A stretch of 64,000 bases of DNA from Salinisphaera shabanensis E1L3A (GTDB taxonomy: Bacteria > Pseudomonadota > Gammaproteobacteria > Nevskiales > Salinisphaeraceae), in contig NZ_AFNV02000008.1 in the NCBI RefSeq assembly GCF_000215955.2, positions 1-64,000 on the forward strand. The letters run 5' to 3'. This document shows, piece by piece, positions 41,854 through 50,363 of the stretch; position 1 is the first letter of the stretch, and every line of letters begins with the position of its first letter. A program made the position numbers and the translations under genes. The notes beneath the pieces are model-generated. The model ran no database searches, was not told the DNA's origin, and saw only the letters and a program-made list of their open reading frames with translations.

Positions 41854-42698
41854 GACGCCGCACTCCCGACCGTATTCGGGCCGTCGTGGGTGATCAGGGC
41901 GCGCAGATCCTGCATGAGCTTTATGAAGTCGTTGTCGTAGGTCCGCGCAACGGTACGTGGCCGTTGGAAATCGACCGCACGGTCTTCGACGATGCGCCCT
42001 GGGCGCGGGCTCATGATGCATACCCGCGAGGCCAGATAGGCCGCTTCGCGCAGATCGTGAGTAACCAGCAGTACGGTCGGCTTCTTGTCCAGCCAAAGGT
42101 CCTGGAGAATGCCCCAGAGTTCCTCACGGGTGAATTGATCGAGCGCGCCGAACGGCTCGTCGAGCAGCAATACGCGCGGTTCGTGAATCAATGCCCGGCA
42201 CAGCGAGGCGCGTTGGAGCATGCCTCCCGATAGCTGCCAGGGATATTTGTCGCCGAAACCGTCGAGCCCGACCTGGGCGAGCAGGGCATCGGCACGCTCG
42301 CGGTACTCGGTCGCCTTCTTGGACCGGTAACCGGCCTTGAACGGCGACACGATCTTGAGCGGCAGCATGATGTTGTCACGCACGCTCAGCCAGGGAAGCA
42401 TGGTCGCATTCTGAAAGGCGATGCCCACGCGCGCGGCTCGTGCCGATATCTCGCGTCCGCCGACGAATACATAGCCTTCGGAGGCCGGCAACAGGCCGGC
42501 GGCAAGCTTGAGAATGGTCGATTTGCCACAGCCCGAGGGGCCGACGAGCGCAACGAATTCGCCGTCGCGCAGGACCAGCGAAGTGGTATCCAATGCGCGC
42601 GTTGCGGTCTCGCCGCGACCGTAGGTGACCGCTGTGTCTTCAAGCACGATAGCGGCATCGTCGAAGCGCCCCATCGGTGTGTTCTGAGCCGTGTTCAT
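41850..42698 (-). CDS. ABC transporter ATP-binding protein (SsuB/TauB-like)
   Basis: 282-aa importer ATPase. Walker A VGPSGCGKSTILKLAAG near 54, signature LSGGMLQRASLCRAL near 156 and Walker B PRVLLLDEPFGALD near 174, switch His in VTHDLREA. Q-loop is in AFQNATMLPW. Start overlaps the stop of the cyclic amidase gene (ATGA). Belongs with the permease and the binding proteins in one operon. Confidence 0.93.
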   Translation of the reverse strand: MNTAQNTPMGRFDDAAIVLEDTAVTYGRGETATRALDTTSLVLRDGEFVALVGPSGCGKSTILKLAAGLLPASEGYVFVGGREISARAARVGIAFQNATMLPWLSVRDNIMLPLKIVSPFKAGYRSKKATEYRERADALLAQVGLDGFGDKYPWQLSGGMLQRASLCRALIHEPRVLLLDEPFGALDQFTREELWGILQDLWLDKKPTVLLVTHDLREAAYLASRVCIMSPRPGRIVEDRAVDFQRPRTVARTYDNDFIKLMQDLRALITHDGPNTVGSAAS

Positions 42699-44137
42699 GA
42701 CTTCTCCGGCGTTTTGGCGATTTCAGCGGCCAGCGTGCGATCCGCGTTTTGGATATTGGCTTTCGACATGTTTTGTATGCGTTTGACGTTGCGCCCGTGA
42801 CCGCGCGCCTCGGCCACCAGGCGGCGTTTGCGCATGACGAATCGGCCGCCGACGAGCGTATGGACCGGCACACCGGTCACGGCTACGTCATGAAACGGCG
42901 AAATACGCGCGTTGACCGAATGCAGCTGATTCTGGTCTATGGTCTCGGTGCGGTTCATATCCACCAGTGCAATATCGGCATCGGCGCCTACGCCGATACG
43001 CCCCTTGGCTGGATACAGCCCCCAGGCCTTGGCTGGAGCGACCGACGAGATACGTACGTAATCGCACAGCGACAACCGCCCGGCATTGACCGAATCCAGC
43101 ATCAGAGGCATCTGGGTTTCCACGCCCGGAAAACCGCAGTCGGCATCCCAGATCACGTCGTTGTGTTTTTCCTTGGGCAGATGCGGCGCATGATCAGTGG
43201 CGATCATGTCGAGCGTGCCGTCGGCCAGGCCGGCCCACAGCGCGGCGGCATCTGCGGGCTCGCGCACCGGCGGATTGACGCGGATCACGCTGCCCAGACG
43301 GTCGTAGTCTTCGGTGGAAAGACGCAGATAGTGCGGGCAGGTTTCGGCGGTGATATCCACGCCGCGCGCCTTGGCCTCGGCCATCGGCCGCAGCTCCGCA
43401 GCCGACGACACATGCAATACGTGAATTCGTGCGCCCGTCCATTCCGACAGGATCGCCGCGCGGGCAACGGCTTCGACAGCGACCACCGACGGGCGGGCGG
43501 CCACATGAGCGAGCGGGTCGTGACGCCCGGCTGCGCGCAGGCGCTCGTAGCGCCAAGCCATGATCGAAGCGGTTTCGGCATGCAACGAAGTGCGCAGGCC
43601 CAGCGGTGCGATACGTTCGAAGGCTTCCAGCATCGCACCCGTCGAAGGCGAGGGCAGATTGCCGAAGGTATTGCCCATGAAGCACTTGTAGCCGATCACC
43701 CCGGCCGCGGCCAAGGCTTCGAGCTGGTCCACATTGTTTTCCGCGAGCAGCCCGTAAACGCCAAAATCGACATAGGCATTGGCCTCGGCGCGTTCGAGCT
43801 TGTCAGCCACTGCATCCGCGGTCGCGGTGGGCGGGTGTGTGTTGGGCATTTCGAAGACCGTAGTCGTGCCGCCCATTGCAGCCGCGGCCGTACCGGTTTC
43901 CCAGGTTTCCTTGTAGTCGTAGCCTGGGTCGCGAAAATGCACGTGGACATCGATCGCCCCGGGCAACAGATGCAGGCCGGTCGCGTCGAAGCGTTCGTGG
44001 GCGCTGGGCATGGTGGCATCGGCCCCGACAGCCACGATCACGCCGTCGTCGACTGCCACGCTGGCAGGGAACTGGTGCGTGTCGGTGACCACGGTCGCGC
44101 CGTGGATCACGAGGTCGACGGTTTGTTGTTCGGTCAT
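42695..44137 (-). CDS. Cyclic amidase of the allantoinase/dihydropyrimidinase/dihydroorotase group
   Basis: 480-aa binuclear metal amidohydrolase that opens a cyclic ureide or imide. Metal motif GAIDVHVHFRDPGYDYKE near 58-75; the carbamylated Lys is in VIGYKCFMGN near 150. His ligands follow in SLHAETAS and HVLHVSS, and the catalytic Asp in ATDHAPH near 313. MGGTTTVFEMPNTHPP is as in allantoinases, but dihydropyrimidinases and hydantoinases are close. The neighbouring isochorismatase-fold amidase could remove the carbamoyl group released by ring opening. A C-terminal tail of about 40 residues is unusual and basic. Confidence 0.88.
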   Translation of the reverse strand: MTEQQTVDLVIHGATVVTDTHQFPASVAVDDGVIVAVGADATMPSAHERFDATGLHLLPGAIDVHVHFRDPGYDYKETWETGTAAAAMGGTTTVFEMPNTHPPTATADAVADKLERAEANAYVDFGVYGLLAENNVDQLEALAAAGVIGYKCFMGNTFGNLPSPSTGAMLEAFERIAPLGLRTSLHAETASIMAWRYERLRAAGRHDPLAHVAARPSVVAVEAVARAAILSEWTGARIHVLHVSSAAELRPMAEAKARGVDITAETCPHYLRLSTEDYDRLGSVIRVNPPVREPADAAALWAGLADGTLDMIATDHAPHLPKEKHNDVIWDADCGFPGVETQMPLMLDSVNAGRLSLCDYVRISSVAPAKAWGLYPAKGRIGVGADADIALVDMNRTETIDQNQLHSVNARISPFHDVAVTGVPVHTLVGGRFVMRKRRLVAEARGHGRNVKRIQNMSKANIQNADRTLAAEIAKTPEKS

Positions 44138-44149
44138 GGTCGGTAACTC

Positions 44150-44944
44150 CTAGACTGCGGCCCAGCCGCCGTCGACCGGCAGGTCCACGCCGGTGATCTG
44201 GCGCGCCCGGGCGCTGGCAAGAAACAGGCAGGCGTGCGCTACATCCGCACTGGTCGATACGCGTTGCAGGGCATAGTCGGCGGCATGGCGAGCGGCCGCC
44301 TGTTCAAGGCTGATGCCTTCGCGCGCGGCGATATCGGCACAGACCTTGTCGCGAAAACGCGGTCCGTCGACCATGCCGGGGGCGACCGTGTTCACGTTGA
44401 TGTTGTAGGCGCCCAGTTCTAGCGCAAAGCTCTTGGTGATACCGCGCAGGCCCCATTTAGACGCTGAATAACCCAGCCGCCCGGCACGGCCGCGCATGCC
44501 GAATGTGCCGCCCACATTGACGATGCGTCCCGCTTTTTGCTCGATCATGCCGGGTGCCACGGCATGAATGGTGTTGAAACAGCCGGTCATGTTGAGGTCG
44601 ACGATGTCGCGGAATTCTGCGGCGGTGGTGTCGGCGCCGGTCTTGCCGATCGGCCCCGAGCCGCCAGCGATATTGACGAGCACATCGATGGCCTTGCCGT
44701 AGTGTTGCGTTGCGGCCTGGATCGCGGCCTCGCAGGCGTCGGCATCGGTAATATCGCAGGCGGCGACGAAAACGGTGCGCCCATCGCTGCGTAGATCCTC
44801 GGCCAAAGCCTCGATGGGCGCGGTATCGCGGCCCAGCAGTACGAGCCGCGCGCCTTCGGCGGCGAACGCACGGGTGATGACCTCGCCCATGCCCTTTGCA
44901 GGACCGGTCAGGGCGACGATCTGGTTATCGAGTTCGAGATTCAT
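44150..44944 (-). CDS. SDR family oxidoreductase
   Basis: 264-aa NAD(P)-dependent dehydrogenase. Cofactor motif ALTGPAKGMGE near 12-22 (TGxxxGxG), VNIAGG near 88 and catalytic Tyr-Lys in GYSASKWGL near 158. It could reduce a ring double bond or oxidise an alcohol of the substrate; the reaction is not known. Part of the minus-strand catabolic operon, 12 bases before the cyclic amidase gene. Confidence 0.9.
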   Translation of the reverse strand: MNLELDNQIVALTGPAKGMGEVITRAFAAEGARLVLLGRDTAPIEALAEDLRSDGRTVFVAACDITDADACEAAIQAATQHYGKAIDVLVNIAGGSGPIGKTGADTTAAEFRDIVDLNMTGCFNTIHAVAPGMIEQKAGRIVNVGGTFGMRGRAGRLGYSASKWGLRGITKSFALELGAYNINVNTVAPGMVDGPRFRDKVCADIAAREGISLEQAAARHAADYALQRVSTSADVAHACLFLASARARQITGVDLPVDGGWAAV

Positions 44945-45069
44945 GAGTCGTTTCTTGTATTGGGGCGGGGGTCAAGACAGGCGTGCTGCGCGCCGCTCGG
45001 CGTAGGGCCGAGCGGGCGCAGGGGTGTCGCGATGAAATCGGCGCGCCGCGGGCGACGCGAAGGAGGGAT

Positions 45070-46128
45070 TTAGGGCGCTTCGTAATCGAGCGTGTAGATG
45101 CGCTTGTTTTTCGGCGGTAAAAAGCGCGTATCGAAGATTTCGTCGACCGTCGGCGTGCGTTCCAGATCCTTGGCGTCCACGACGATATCGATCGCCTTGG
45201 CGAAACGCTGTTCGTCGATATTGCCCAGCCCCAGATCGCCCATGTTGTCGAAATCAATCTCGTCGCGCAGCGTGGCAAGCAGGCGTTTGGTTTCCACGTC
45301 GCGGTTGAGTAGCGGCTCGCGCTGCATGACGGCATCGATGCCCGTATCGATATCGGCGAGCGTATCGGCGATGGCGTGATTGATGGCAGTAACGAGCCCA
45401 CGCACCGCGTCCGGATTGTTCTCGACCAGCTCTTTGGAGACGATGATCGCATTGGAATACAGATCCATGCCGTAATCGCCGTAGCGGATGAAGCGGAAAT
45501 CCTTGTTGGCGTCGATACCCGCAAGCATCGCCGAGAAACGGATCGTGTTCACATAGCCAAAGACGCCGTCAACGCGTTCACGAATGAGCATCTGCTCTCG
45601 CAGGCGCGGCTCGATATTGAGAATATCGATCTTCGAAGCATCGATACCGGTGATCTTGGCAAACGCCGGGAACAGCTTCAGTGCGCCGTCGTTGGCTGGT
45701 CCGGCGATGGTCTTGCCTTCCAGATCGGCCGGCGTTTTGATATCGCTATTGGCGTTGACGGCGATCGTGAACGGCGGCTGGTTGTAAATCTGGTAAACCG
45801 CGTAGGGGTGGTCGTCCGGGCTCTTGGCTGCGAATTCGATGAGCGTGTTCACATCGCCGAAGCCGGCATCGTAGGCGCCGGTGGCCACCTGCGAAACCGC
45901 CGCGCTCGAGCCCGAGCCCTGATCGAGGATCACGTTCAGGCCCTGATCGGCGAAATAGCCGCGTTGCTTGGCCAGAAAGAACCAGGCCTGCGGGCCTTCG
46001 TATTTCCAGTTCAGTACTATCCGGATCGTGGTGGTCTGCTGCGCGCTCGCGGTGCCAGCGAACATCAATGGGGTGCAGGCCAGCAGTAGCGCGGCTACTG
46101 CGTGGGTCAGCCAAGGTCTGGTACGCAT
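45070..46128 (-). CDS. NMT1/THI5-like ABC transporter substrate-binding protein (second in operon)
   Basis: 352-aa periplasmic binding protein. ATG 46128 with AGGA upstream gives a signal peptide (THAVAALLLACTPLMFAG) ending near ASA-QQ. Mature start IRIVLNWKYEGPQAWFFLAKQRGYF and a GSGSSAAVSQVATGAYDAGFGDVN segment show it is a paralogue of the protein at 40013-41041. Having two binding proteins for one permease/ATPase suggests a wider substrate range, or one may serve another importer. Confidence 0.9.
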   Translation of the reverse strand: MRTRPWLTHAVAALLLACTPLMFAGTASAQQTTTIRIVLNWKYEGPQAWFFLAKQRGYFADQGLNVILDQGSGSSAAVSQVATGAYDAGFGDVNTLIEFAAKSPDDHPYAVYQIYNQPPFTIAVNANSDIKTPADLEGKTIAGPANDGALKLFPAFAKITGIDASKIDILNIEPRLREQMLIRERVDGVFGYVNTIRFSAMLAGIDANKDFRFIRYGDYGMDLYSNAIIVSKELVENNPDAVRGLVTAINHAIADTLADIDTGIDAVMQREPLLNRDVETKRLLATLRDEIDFDNMGDLGLGNIDEQRFAKAIDIVVDAKDLERTPTVDEIFDTRFLPPKNKRIYTLDYEAP

Positions 46129-46150
46129 GAATAAATCCTCGAAAAGGGGG

Positions 46151-46921
46151 TTATCGGGCGTCGACGAAGGCGTCGACAGTGGTGGTAAAACCATAGATCT
46201 GGCGCACGATCGTGCAGGCGGCCTCGCGTACGTCCGCCGGTGAGGGCGTGGCGGTGGCATCGTCGACGAGCGCCACGTCGTAGCCTGCGAACGTTGCGTC
46301 CATCAGGCTGGCGAGCACGCAGCGGTCGGTATTCACGCCGGTAAAACACAGCGTGGTGATATCCAGGCGACGCAGGACGGCGTCGAGTTCGTTATGCCAG
46401 AAGCCGCTGAAGCGGTTCTTGTGCACCACGATGTCGTTATCGGTCGGCGCGAGCGCATCGATCGTGGCCGCGCCCCAGGTACCGGTTACCAGCGCCGGCT
46501 CGCCACCGGCACGATACGGTTCGGCATAACCCGTGGCGCGGCCGAACATCTGGCCAAAGGCAAGCTGGCCGGGGCTCATGTCCAGCGCGTCGGCACGTAC
46601 GCCCCAGTTCAGAAAGACGACCGGCATGCCGTGGGCATGGGCGGCGTCGATCGTGCGGCGTACCTGTGGCACCACCGCCTGAATCGCGGTGAGATCCACG
46701 CCGCGACTGGCGAACCAGCCGTCGTCGTGACAGAAATCGTTCTGCATATCCACCACGATTAAGGCCGTACGCGCCGCATCGATCGTGACGGGCTCTGGCG
46801 CAGCGGTCAGCCGTCGTGCCCGCGGCGCAAGCGCTTCGCGAACCAGCGAAACGCCATCCGCGTCGCTGGGCCACGCGGGTATGGCGTGACGGTGCTCTTT
46901 TGTCGTGTGGGAGTCAGCCAT
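46151..46921 (-). CDS. Isochorismatase-fold cysteine hydrolase (ureidoacrylate/biuret/carbamoyl amidase-like)
   Basis: 256-aa amidase of the N-carbamoylsarcosine/ureidoacrylate/biuret hydrolase superfamily. The catalytic triad is complete: Asp in LIVVDMQNDFC near 57, Lys in VVHKNRFSGF near 168 and Cys in TGVNTDRCVLAS near 202. ATG 46921 (MADSHTTKE) is the likely start. First gene of the operon; in context it may hydrolyse the N-carbamoyl product of the cyclic amidase, releasing ammonia and carbon dioxide. It contrasts with the inactive-looking paralogue at 54254. Confidence 0.9.
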   Translation of the reverse strand: MADSHTTKEHRHAIPAWPSDADGVSLVREALAPRARRLTAAPEPVTIDAARTALIVVDMQNDFCHDDGWFASRGVDLTAIQAVVPQVRRTIDAAHAHGMPVVFLNWGVRADALDMSPGQLAFGQMFGRATGYAEPYRAGGEPALVTGTWGAATIDALAPTDNDIVVHKNRFSGFWHNELDAVLRRLDITTLCFTGVNTDRCVLASLMDATFAGYDVALVDDATATPSPADVREAACTIVRQIYGFTTTVDAFVDAR

Positions 46922-47131
46922 GACATGAGCCATCTGTGAGCGATGGGCACAGCCTCGCAAAGGTGAGCGTCGACGACTATTGCTTTATTTCTGCTAGCGT
47001 GTTGCAGAAAAGTCAACGCTATGGATGTGGCCGAGCTGCGTTGGGTAACAATGCATTGCCACGGCGCATGAGCTCGGCGAGTCGGGCTGTAAAGCGCCAT
47101 TTTCGATGTAGTTACTTACCAAGAGCGTCCC

Positions 47132-48033
47132 ATGAAGCATTTTCGTTATTTTCGTTATATGGACGCTGTCGTACGCGCCGGCTCGATCCGGCGCGCTGCC
47201 GAGCAGCTCTATATCACGCCCTCCGCGCTGGACCGGCGGATTCACGATCTCGAAAAAGAGCTCGGCACACCATTGTTCGAGCGCCACGCCCGGGGCATGC
47301 GGCTGCTCGCCGCTGGCGAGATATTTCTGGGCTATGTGCGCCGTCATCTGGCCGATCTGGACCGTATGCATCCGAGATTGAAAGTCTTAAAGGCCTAAAA
47401 CGGGGTCATGTCGAAATTGTTGCGAGTCAGGCCGTGGCAGGTGGTTTTCTCCCCCATCAGGTACGCGCATTTCAACAAGACCACCCGGGGGTGTCCTTCA
47501 ACGTGCGTATCACCGACCGCGGCGAAGCCATGCGCGCGCTTACCGCGTTTGAAGCCGATCTGGCGCTTGTGATTTCGCCGCTGCGCACGGCCGAGCTTCT
47601 GCCGCTGGTCGTGATCGCCCAACCCGTGATGGCGATGATGGATGCCGAGCACCCGCTGGCCGATCGTGCATCACTGCGTTTGGGCGATTGTCTGAGCTAT
47701 CCGCTCGTTTTGCCGCGCGCCACGCTCGCCACGCGGGCACTCATTGATAACGTGCTCGATACGCGCTCGGTGCCGGTGACCGTCGCCGCTGAAACCGACT
47801 CCTTCGAATTGATGCGCGGCCTGCTCGCTCATACCCGCAACATCGGCTTCCAGGTGGCCATCGGCGCGCCTGACACCCAGGTCGATCCACGCCTGGTTGC
47901 CCGCCCCATCGACGAACGCGATATCTCGGCCGCACCCATGGTCTGTGCCCAGCTCAAAGGCCGCAGCCTATCGGTCGCCGCGGCTCGGTTTGCGAATCAA
48001 GTGGTGGGGGCGTTGGATGCGATGAAGCGGTGA
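47132..48033 (+). pseudogene. LysR family regulator with a one-base deletion near 47369
   Basis: LysR-type activator divergent from the catabolic operon. From ATG 47132 the first frame gives a full winged helix (MDAVVRAGSIRRAAEQLYIT, then ALDRRIHDLEKELGTPLFERHARGM) and runs into a stop at 47396-47398. The expected linker and effector domain continue in another frame from about 47369 (SEIESLKGLKRGHVEIVASQ to the stop at 48031-48033). Restoring one base in ATGCATCC, for example ATGGCATCC, rejoins the two as RMASEIESLKGL. Joined length is about 301 aa, normal for LysR. Real inactivation or an indel error. Confidence 0.88.
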
Positions 48034-48251
48034 TGGCTGCTAATTCGACCCGTAGTAGCGAAGCGCTTAACTGTGTGAATAGGCCGAGACAACAAGGTCC
48101 GGTTTTGGCCAGAAGTGATGCTGGCAGCTCGAGCTACTCGCGCGGCAAGCCGCGTCTGAATAGTAAAGCGAGCGTTCGCATTCAGGCTAGAGTGCGCACG
48201 ACGCCCTTATCGCTGCATGTGGCTTCGAAGATTATTCTTGGCCGGATTGCT

Positions 48252-48827
48252 TCAAAGCCATTTCGAAACGTTTACTCGCTCGAATTCCTCTAGATGGGTA
48301 ATCAACGAGCCGGGGTCGCCATCGACGACGATGGATTCGCGATGAGCCGCGGGTAGGAAGGACTCTGCGATCATATGGTCGATCAGGGCCATGAGTGGGT
48401 CGTAGAAGCGGGCGATGTTATAGAGGCCGGCAGGTTTGTCGATCTCGCCGAGTTGGTTGAGCGTCCAGACTTCCATGAACTCTTCTAGCGTGCCGATGCC
48501 GCCGGGCAGGGCAATGAATGCATCGGCCAGCTCGGCCATTCGGGCTTTGCGCTGACGCATGGTGGGCACAATTTCGCTTTCGTGCAGGCGCGGATGGCTA
48601 TGGCCCTTGTTATGAAGACGTTCGGTAATCACGCCGTGCGCATGGCCGCCGCCATCGATCACGGCATCTGCGAGCACGCCCATAAGGCCTTTGTGCGTAC
48701 CGCCATAGACGATACCCAGGCCAGCTTGGGCGATAGCGCTGCCCAGGGCGGCGGCGGCGTCGGTATAGCGGTCGCCGCGGCCAGTGTTGGAACCACAGAA
48801 TACGGCGATCGTCTGAATTCGGGGCAT
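48252..48827 (-). CDS. LOG family protein (nucleotide 5'-monophosphate phosphoribohydrolase)
   Basis: 191-aa Rossmann-fold enzyme related to cytokinin-activating LOG; members cleave nucleoside monophosphates to the base and ribose 5-phosphate. IAVFCGSNTGRGDRY at the N-terminus, VYGGTHKGLMG near 40 and the signature ALPGGIGTLEEFMEVWT near 106-122 (PGGxGTxxE) are intact. Located between the LysR gene and the nucleobase importer operon. A nucleobase-releasing enzyme fits this purine/pyrimidine setting, though LOG genes occur in many contexts. Confidence 0.92.
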   Translation of the reverse strand: MPRIQTIAVFCGSNTGRGDRYTDAAAALGSAIAQAGLGIVYGGTHKGLMGVLADAVIDGGGHAHGVITERLHNKGHSHPRLHESEIVPTMRQRKARMAELADAFIALPGGIGTLEEFMEVWTLNQLGEIDKPAGLYNIARFYDPLMALIDHMIAESFLPAAHRESIVVDGDPGSLITHLEEFERVNVSKWL

Positions 48828-49153
48828 GGAGCGTCAGCCAGGAAATGGTGGGCGGCAGTATGCGTTGCGTATTGGCTCACCGCCAATGCGCGGGGATGGT
48901 GCGCTTGCCCGGTTATGATGCACGCAACGATGCGTCTCGATGGTGCTTCGAACAGAAAGCGCCCCGCCCCCGCTGTGTGCAGCACCTTGAGTAATCGTGC
49001 GAACCCAACCAGTGCCATGCCATGACGCTGTTTTGACTTGGGTGCGTTGTATGCAACGGGGCGATATTGGCACGCTCGATGCATCGTCTCTCTTATCGAA
49101 TCGCGGCCGCCGCTCGGCGCGGCTCGCTCTATCGCTGTTTCAAGAGAGGCCTC
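48828..49153 (+). promoter_or_regulatory. Promoter region of the BMP importer operon: shared motif and sigma-54 promoter
   Basis: No gene is seen in these 326 bases. TTGGCAC-GCTCG-ATGCA at 49067-49083 matches the sigma-54 consensus except one base of the -12 box, with GG and GC ten bases apart. CGTTGTATGCAACG at 49045-49058 lies just upstream. The same 14-mer (15 bases with the following G) recurs at 62949-62962 ahead of the AtzD-like gene. Confidence 0.75.
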
Positions 49154-50284
49154 ATGAAAGACCATCGAACGAGCATTTCCCGTCGCCGCCTGCTGCAAGC
49201 CGCGGGTGGATTGGGCGGCCTCGGCCTGGTCGGCGGGCTGGTGCCCACCGCTGTATGGGCTGCAGATACATTGTCCATCGGTTTTATCTATGTCGGGCCG
49301 AAGGACGATTTCGGCTATAACCAAGCCCATGCCGAAGGCGCGGCGGCAATCGCGGCGATGGACGGCACGAAGATTTACGAGCAGGAGGGCGTGCCGGAAA
49401 CGCTGGAAGTGCAGAAGGTCATGGAAAGCATGATCAACTTCGACCGCACACAGATGCTGTTCCCGACCTCGTTCGGTTACTACGACCCGCACATCAAGAA
49501 GATCGCGCCAAAATATCCGGACGTGAAATTCCTGCATGCGGGCGGCTTGTACGAAGAGGGCGACCCGGAAAACGCGAGCAGCTATTTCGGCTATATCGAT
49601 GAAGCCCAGTATGTCGCCGGCACGGTGGCCGGGCATATGACCCAGACCAAGAAGCTCGGGTTCGTCGCGGCCAAGCCTATTCCGCAGGTGCTGCGCAATA
49701 TCAATGCGTACACGCTCGCCGCTCGAAAGGTCGATCCCGAGATCACCACTCAGGTGATCTTTACCGGCGACTGGGCGATGCCCGTCAAGGAAGCCGAAGC
49801 TACGAACAGTCTGGTGAACCAGGGCGTGGACGTGATCACCTGTCATGTGGATAGCCCCAAGGTTGTGAGCCAGACCGCAGCGGAACGCGGCGCGTACGTG
49901 ACCGGTTATCACGTCGACCAGTCGCCGCTGGCGCCTCAGCAATATCTGACCGGCGCGGAATGGAACTGGGGTGAAATCTATCCGCGTTTCGTGAAGTGGC
50001 AGAAGGCCGGCAAGGATTGGCCGCATTTGTATCGCGGCGGGCTCAAGGATGGTTTCGTGAAGACTTCGGACTATGGCCCGGCGGTAACCGATGCCGCGCG
50101 CAAGGCCGGCGACGAGGCCATCGCCTATTTCATGTCTGGCGAGGGCGTGATCTACAAGGGCGAGCTCAAGGACAACCGCGGCAATGTCGTGATCCCGGCC
50201 GGCCAGGAGCGCGAACAGACCGATATCCAGCTTGAGAAGATGGATTATCTGGTCGAAGGCGTGATCGGTTCCACGAGCGCTTGA
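49154..50284 (+). CDS. BMP family ABC transporter substrate-binding protein (nucleoside/nucleobase type), Tat-exported
   Basis: 376-aa binding protein of the PnrA/BmpA group. ATG 49154 follows GAGAGG. The leader is a twin-arginine signal (ISRRRLLQAAGGLGGLGLVGG) ending near VWA-AD. Mature part: LSIGFIYVGPKDDFGYNQAHAEGA near 38-61, ILFPTSFGYYD-like MLFPTSFGYYDPHIKK, and AEWNWGEIYPRFV near 270. Proteobacterial members with this architecture often bind purines or other nucleobases. First gene of the importer operon, separated from the permease by a hairpin. Confidence 0.9.
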   Translation: MKDHRTSISRRRLLQAAGGLGGLGLVGGLVPTAVWAADTLSIGFIYVGPKDDFGYNQAHAEGAAAIAAMDGTKIYEQEGVPETLEVQKVMESMINFDRTQMLFPTSFGYYDPHIKKIAPKYPDVKFLHAGGLYEEGDPENASSYFGYIDEAQYVAGTVAGHMTQTKKLGFVAAKPIPQVLRNINAYTLAARKVDPEITTQVIFTGDWAMPVKEAEATNSLVNQGVDVITCHVDSPKVVSQTAAERGAYVTGYHVDQSPLAPQQYLTGAEWNWGEIYPRFVKWQKAGKDWPHLYRGGLKDGFVKTSDYGPAVTDAARKAGDEAIAYFMSGEGVIYKGELKDNRGNVVIPAGQEREQTDIQLEKMDYLVEGVIGSTSA

Positions 50285-50302
50285 TCGCGATTGCCGTACA
50301 CG

Positions 50303-50341
50303 GCCCGCGTGTTCCTAGGCGAGTGCGCGGGCGTCTTTTTG
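50303..50341 (+). terminator. Hairpin with T tract between the binding-protein and permease genes
   Basis: GCCCGCG at 50303-50309 pairs with CGCGGGC at 50326-50332, followed by GTCTTTTTG. It sits 18 bases after the BMP protein stop and within the operon. A partial terminator here would give more binding protein than permease. Confidence 0.6.
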
Positions 50342-50363
50342 ATCTATTGCAGGTTTCTAGTCG

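Noticed and set aside
46922-47131. Search for a sigma-54 promoter before the isochorismatase-first operon
   Set aside because: Only sites with wrong GG-to-GC spacing were found, so this operon is not included with the sigma-54 set.
48030-48293. 87-codon frame after the LysR gene
   Set aside because: No family features, no ribosome site, and it runs into the LOG gene on the other strand.
48659-50026. Open frame of 455 codons on the minus strand across the BMP binding protein
   Set aside because: Antisense to a binding protein with a Tat signal and family motifs; overlaps the LOG gene as well.
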